Shown piece by piece: positions 55,479 to 59,785 of a stretch of 59,785 nt of DNA (its first letter is position 1; every line of letters begins with the position of its first letter). A program made the translations under genes and the position numbers. Below the pieces are notes generated by a model, which ran no database searches, was not told where the DNA came from, and saw only the letters and a program-made list of their open reading frames with translations. The stretch is taken from positions 151,688 to 211,472 of the forward strand of contig NW_004457554.1 in the NCBI RefSeq assembly GCF_000313135.1. Direction: 5' to 3'. This DNA is from Acanthamoeba castellanii str. Neff. Lineage: Eukaryota; Discosea; Longamoebia; Acanthamoebidae.

Positions 55479-58400
55479 ATGGAGGTGAGCGAGGAGGAGA
55501 TGAACCACTTGATCGAGTACTACGACGGCGGGTTCGGCGGCGGCCACCACCCGCACCACCACCACTTGCACCACCATCAACACCATCACGCCGGCGGCGG
55601 TGGTGAACACCACCACCTGCAGTCGGCCTCGTCCCTCGAAGACGACTCGCCCATCGCCGGCGACCACCACCATCACCACCTGCAGCCGGCGCCGCCGTCC
55701 GAGGGTCCGTCGGCGCGGCGCGATCTGTCGTTCTACGACGACTCGCCGCCGTCGTCGCTGCGCGCGCACCACCACAGCCACAACCACCGCAAGCAAAAGT
55801 ACAAGCGCTCGCTCGAGCGGTTCATCGGCAAGGGCGCCGGCAACCGCACGCCCGACAAGGCCGACAGCTGGGACGGCGCCAGCGGAATGGAGGGCGACGA
55901 CCATCATCACAATCATCATCAGCAGCAGCAGCAACAACAGCAGCAGCAGGAGGCGATGGCGGAGGATGCGGGGCTGATTGGCGGCGGCGTGCGGCAGCTG
56001 GTGGCCGACGCGGAAAAGCGAAAGAAGAAGCGCGAAGAGAAGGAACGCGAACGCGAACGCGAAAGAGAGAAGGAGAAGGAAAAGAAGGAGAACCGCGAGC
56101 GCGAAAGAGAGAAGGAGAAGGAGAAGAAGGAGGAAAGAGGGAAAGAGAAGGAAAAAGAGAAGGAGAAGGAGAGGGAGAGGGACTTGGCCAGGACCAAGGA
56201 GAAGCGGGTGAAGCGGAGCACGTCGGCCTTTGGGCTGTTCGGCACCGGCGGGTCGAGCGTGCGACGCAAAGCGCGAAAGGAGGAGCGCGAGCGCGAGAAG
56301 GAGCGCGACGAGGCCGGCGTAGACGACAAGTCGCGCGGGCGGAGCGCGAAAGAACGAAAAGAGGAAAAGAAAGAAGAACGAAGAGAGGAAAAGAGAGAAG
56401 AGCGAGAGAAGGAAAGAGAGAAGAAGGAGGAGCGCGAGAAGGAGCGCGGGCGAAAGAAGTATGGGTCGCTCCCGGCCAAGGCCAGCGTCGCCGAACTGAA
56501 GCAACAGCAGCCTAGCGACCACCACAAGCCCGGCAAGGCCGCCCAGGCTCCTGCGGTGGTGACTGCCGAAGAAGACTCGGCCGTCACGGCCGGCTCGGCG
56601 CCGCCCAAGGGCTTCGGGGCGGCCATACGGGCCATCGTGTCGGGCGAGCGGCTCGAGTCGCCGCCGTCGGCCACCACCACCACGAAGCCCAGCAAGGAGG
56701 CCGTGCCGGCCGACACCGAGGCCAAGCCGCCCAAGGCGGGCAAGAGCTCGTCGCGGCGAGCCATCGCCAACTCCCACAAAACGTTCGTCGCCTGTTGTGT
56801 ATGTCGTGTCGTGCGCCGCGTGTGTCGTGTCGCGTGTGTCGTGCGTTTGTGGCTAATGTTCGTTGGCAGCAGTGGCACGGAGAGTGACAGCAGCGCGGCG
56901 GCAGCGCGGAAGGAGAGCAAGGAGCGGAAGCGAGCCCGCACGCTCGATTCCGGGTCGGCCGCCACGGCCTGCGCGCCAGCTGGGCTCGCCGCCGCGGCCC
57001 GCTGCGACACGTCCCTCGTTCCGCCCTCGCCTCGCTCCCTGCCCTCGTCGTCGCCCCTCTCCGGGCCGCCGGCCTACTCATCCTCCTCCTCGCTCTCCTC
57101 GTCGCCTTTGCCCTCGCCCACCACCGCGCACCATGCCACGTCATCATCATCGTCGTCATCGTCGTCGACGTCGACGCTGACGTCAGCATCGACAGGCTCG
57201 CTGGTCGCGCTGCCGTCGGTCTCGGTGTCGTTCCTGTCGTCAGGCCACTCGCGATCGGAGCCGGCGCTGCCGGCCACGGCCTCGACGTCGCCGCCGACGT
57301 CGCCCCCGCGCATGCTGCGCTCGGCCATCACCCCGCGCTCCTCGCCCACGAGTGGCAACGTCGCTGCTGAGGTCTCATCGTCGACATCATCATCGTCGGC
57401 GCCGTCATCGCCGGCCATGATCATCGCCGCGCCGTCGTTCCTCTCGTCGCTCACCACCCGCACGCCGCCATCGCCCCGCAAAATCCCCTTCCTGCCCTCG
57501 CCTCGCGGCCGACGTCGCGCCGACACCAAGGAAAAGGACAAGGACAAGGAAAAAGAGACCAAGATCAGCAGCACCCGCAGCGCCGAGCTCGGCGAGCCGC
57601 GCGTGGCGCCGATGATGAGCCACACGTCGTCGGAGCGGCTTCTGATGCGACAGCAGCTCCAGCAGCACCACCACAAGGGTGCGGCGCGGGACGCGATGTC
57701 GGATGGCTCGGGCTCCAGCGAGCTGCTTCTGCCGACCGTGATCGCCGGCGGCGAGATCGGCAGCGGAGGCGCCTATCCGACCTTCACGCCGGCCACGTCA
57801 TTGCTGTCGACGCCGTCGTCGTTGTCGTCTGAGGCGTCAATGTCGACGTCGACGTCGGCGGGACCGGCAGCCGTGTGCCACGTGCGCGACGTTCTGGCCC
57901 GCGGCACGGCCGGGCTGCCGCCGCCGCCGCCGCCGCAGCCAGCAGCGGTGGTGATTGTTGAGCACACCTCGCACCGCGAGCGCCAGCAGCGCAAGGAGAA
58001 CAAGCGCATGATCAAGAAGCTCGAACAAAAGCTCGAGCAGCGCAAGGAGAACAACAGCAACAGCAAAAAGAAAGCGAAGACGAAGGCGAAAGAGAAAGCG
58101 AAGACGAAGAAGCACGAACACAAGAAGGGCGACGACTACGACAAACGCCGGCGACGGCGCAAGCGACATCAGCGTGACAAGGAGGAAGACGGAGAAGAAA
58201 ACGAAAACGAAGACGACGACAATAGCGAAGCGGAGACCAGCGACAGCGGCGTGCCCAACTTTGACTCGACGTCGTCGATCTCGTCGGAGCTGGGCAGCTC
58301 GGACTTGTCGTCCGATGCCAGCGGGACCACGACCAGCACCACCACGACCAGCACGGCAGAGGACAGCGCCAGCGGGCGGAGCCGGAGCGGGAGCAGCAGC

Positions 58401-59785
58401 TGCAACAGCCGGCGGAGCGAGAGCAGCGCAACGAGCAGCAGTCGCTCGCGCAGCGCGAGCCGGACCGAACGCAGCTCGAGCCTGAGCGCTGGCGGCGCTG
58501 GCGAGACGAGCAGCGAGCTCGGGCCGCCACACGACGAAAGAGAAGACAAAGCGACGAGAAAAGAACGAAGACGACGAACGCGACGCGACAGCAGTCGCAG
58601 CCGGAGCGGCAGCCGACGAGGGGCGACGAGCAGCAGCAAGTCGGCGTCTGCGCGTAAGCGGAAGCCGAAGGGCCGCAAGCGCCGCGGCGCACGGTCGTCG
58701 TCGACGGGCTCGTCGTCGTCATCGGCTGCGGCGTCGGCGTCGGCCTCGCGCCATGGGTCGTCGAGCAGCAGCGAGTCCGACGACGACACGAGTGCCACGG
58801 AGGGCTCATCGTCGGACAGCGCCACGTCATCATTGGCCAGCGAGGCCTCTACGTCGCCTGCCACGTCATCCGACGGCGAGGAGGAGGAGGGCCTCGAGGT
58901 CTACCAGATCCCGTCGCACGTCAAGGAGGAGATCATCCGCATCAACGTCGGCGGCTACCGCTACACCACCACCAAGTGCGTCACCCGCCACCTTAAGCAA
59001 TTCCTCCGCCATCTTAACCGCGCGCACGGGGGAATGCATGGAATGTGCAGGGGCACGCTGATGGGGCTCAACCTGCCGCGGCATCGTGCGGCCGTCGACA
59101 ATTACTTCACGTCAATCCTGTCGGGCAAGTTCCGCACCGTGCGGGACGACTCGGGCGCGTTCTTCATCGACCGCGACGGCCAGTACTTTGCGCCGATCCT
59201 CACATTCCTGCGCACGGGCGTGTCCAGCGTGCCCCAGGGCACGTCGATCGACGCGGTCATCCGCGAGGCCGAGTTCTACTGCATCCAGCCGCTCGTCGAC
59301 GAGCTGCGGCGCAAGCAGGAGGACATGCGCCTCAGCCGCACCGACATGACCAAGGCCGAGTTCTTCCACTGCCTCACCATGGCCCGCATCAAAGGTATGT
59401 GCGTGCGTGCGTGCGTACGTGTGTGTGCGTGTGTGTTTGTTTGTGTGTGCGCGCGTGTGTGTGCATGTGCGGCTTCAGCGCCCTAAGCCCTTTCTTTTAT
59501 GTTGTGTCATGCAGGATTTATGTTGTCGATGTCAGGCATGAAGATGCGCGGAATGGACTTTTCGCACATGCAGCTCCTCAACGTGCACTTTTCGATGTGC
59601 GATTTGGAGGTACACTCACGACACGACACGACACGACACGACACGACACGACACGACACGACACGACACGACACGACCAACGACACGACCAAGTGTACAC
59701 GTGCTGACCATGGTCTTCATGATGCCGGCTGTGGGGACAACAAGGGCGCCAACTTCTCCAACGCGATCCTCAACAAGGCGCAGTT
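55479..59785 (+). CDS. KCTD-like BTB/T1 plus pentapeptide-repeat protein, 3' end outside window
   Basis: From ATG 55479 (MEVSEEEMNHLIEYYDGG). The leader of more than 1,000 residues is low complexity: poly-His (55540-55700), a Gln run (55920-55950), then KERERERE charged single-alpha-helix-like stretches (56010-56460), Ser/Thr-rich blocks, KKKAKTKAKEKAKTKK and RS-rich segments (RSRSGSRRG). An intron of about 90 bp near 56782 probably has a GTTCGT donor. The C-terminal BTB/POZ T1 domain reads EEIIRINVGGYRYTTTK. A phase-2 intron (58976-59050) joins it to GTLMGLNLPRHRAAVDN, YFTSILSGKFRTVRDDSGAF, FIDRDGQYFAPILTFLRTG and REAEFYCIQPLVDEL. It continues GMDFSHMQLLNVHFSMCDLE and GANFSNAILNKAQ, pentapeptide repeats. 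Domain order resembles KCTD9, a cullin-3 adaptor-type protein. The gene runs off the window. Confidence 0.87.
59617..59689. repeat. (ACACG)n intronic microsatellite
   Basis: About twelve ACACG pentamers followed by ACCAACGACACGACC in an intron of the KCTD-like gene. It is the reverse complement of the repeat unit in the 44.9 and 52.4 kb introns. Confidence 0.9.

Overview
This window is nuclear DNA of a GC-rich, extremely intron-dense protist. The gene set, the short GT-AG introns filled with CACGACACG/CGTGTCGTG and (CA)n microsatellites, the low-complexity Ser/Gly/His/Gln/Lys-Glu protein stretches and the very short spacers between genes all fit an Acanthamoeba-like amoebozoan. That assignment is inference; no rRNA, tRNA, CRISPR array, transposase or viral gene was recognised. 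I support 26 protein-coding genes, two of them cut by the window edges. Coordinates run from start codon to stop codon across introns. Splice sites were read by eye from GT/AG, reading phase and family similarity, so exon edges are predictions.

Left part (1-11.5 kb): the 3' part of a casein kinase 1 (+); an unrecognised multi-exon gene (-); a mitochondrial-type kynurenine/glutamine aminotransferase (-); an akirin (-); an ASCC1-like KH plus 2H-phosphoesterase protein (-); a single-exon F-box protein (+); and a secreted dirigent/AOC-barrel-like protein (+).

Middle-left (11.5-29.6 kb): a large ankyrin-TBC RabGAP with a roughly 900-residue disordered leader (+); a lipid kinase of the DAGK/sphingosine kinase superfamily (-); a Cys-rich four-helix copper-storage-like protein (+); a C2 plus permuted papain-fold protein (+); a UBE2Q-type E2 (-); and a small unknown gene (+).

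Middle-right (29.7-44.4 kb): a PH-HMA protein (-) and a secreted glycosidase-like protein (+) that share a 69-bp divergent promoter; an F-box-SPRY-arrestin fusion (-); a pseudokinase (-); nucleoporin Nup62 (+); an Arp2/3 activator-like protein with WH2-central-acidic tail (+); and a small unknown (-).

Right part (44.6-59.8 kb): an ATZ/TRZ-type amidohydrolase (-), a secreted beta-propeller-like protein (+), a C2orf69 homologue (-), a sterol O-acyltransferase (+), an Efm7-type protein lysine methyltransferase (-) and the 5' part of a KCTD/BTB pentapeptide-repeat protein with a huge charged leader (+).

The genes are ordinary housekeeping and signalling genes and do not form one pathway. Themes recur: ubiquitin (F-box, F-box-SPRY-arrestin, UBE2Q, BTB), lipid and membrane signalling (TBC, PH, C2, lipid kinase, SOAT) and actin. 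The most interesting items are the domain fusions, the pseudokinase, a Tyr at the catalytic His position of the acyltransferase, akirin and a Csp-like protein in an amoeba, and families of related repeats inside introns of unrelated genes.
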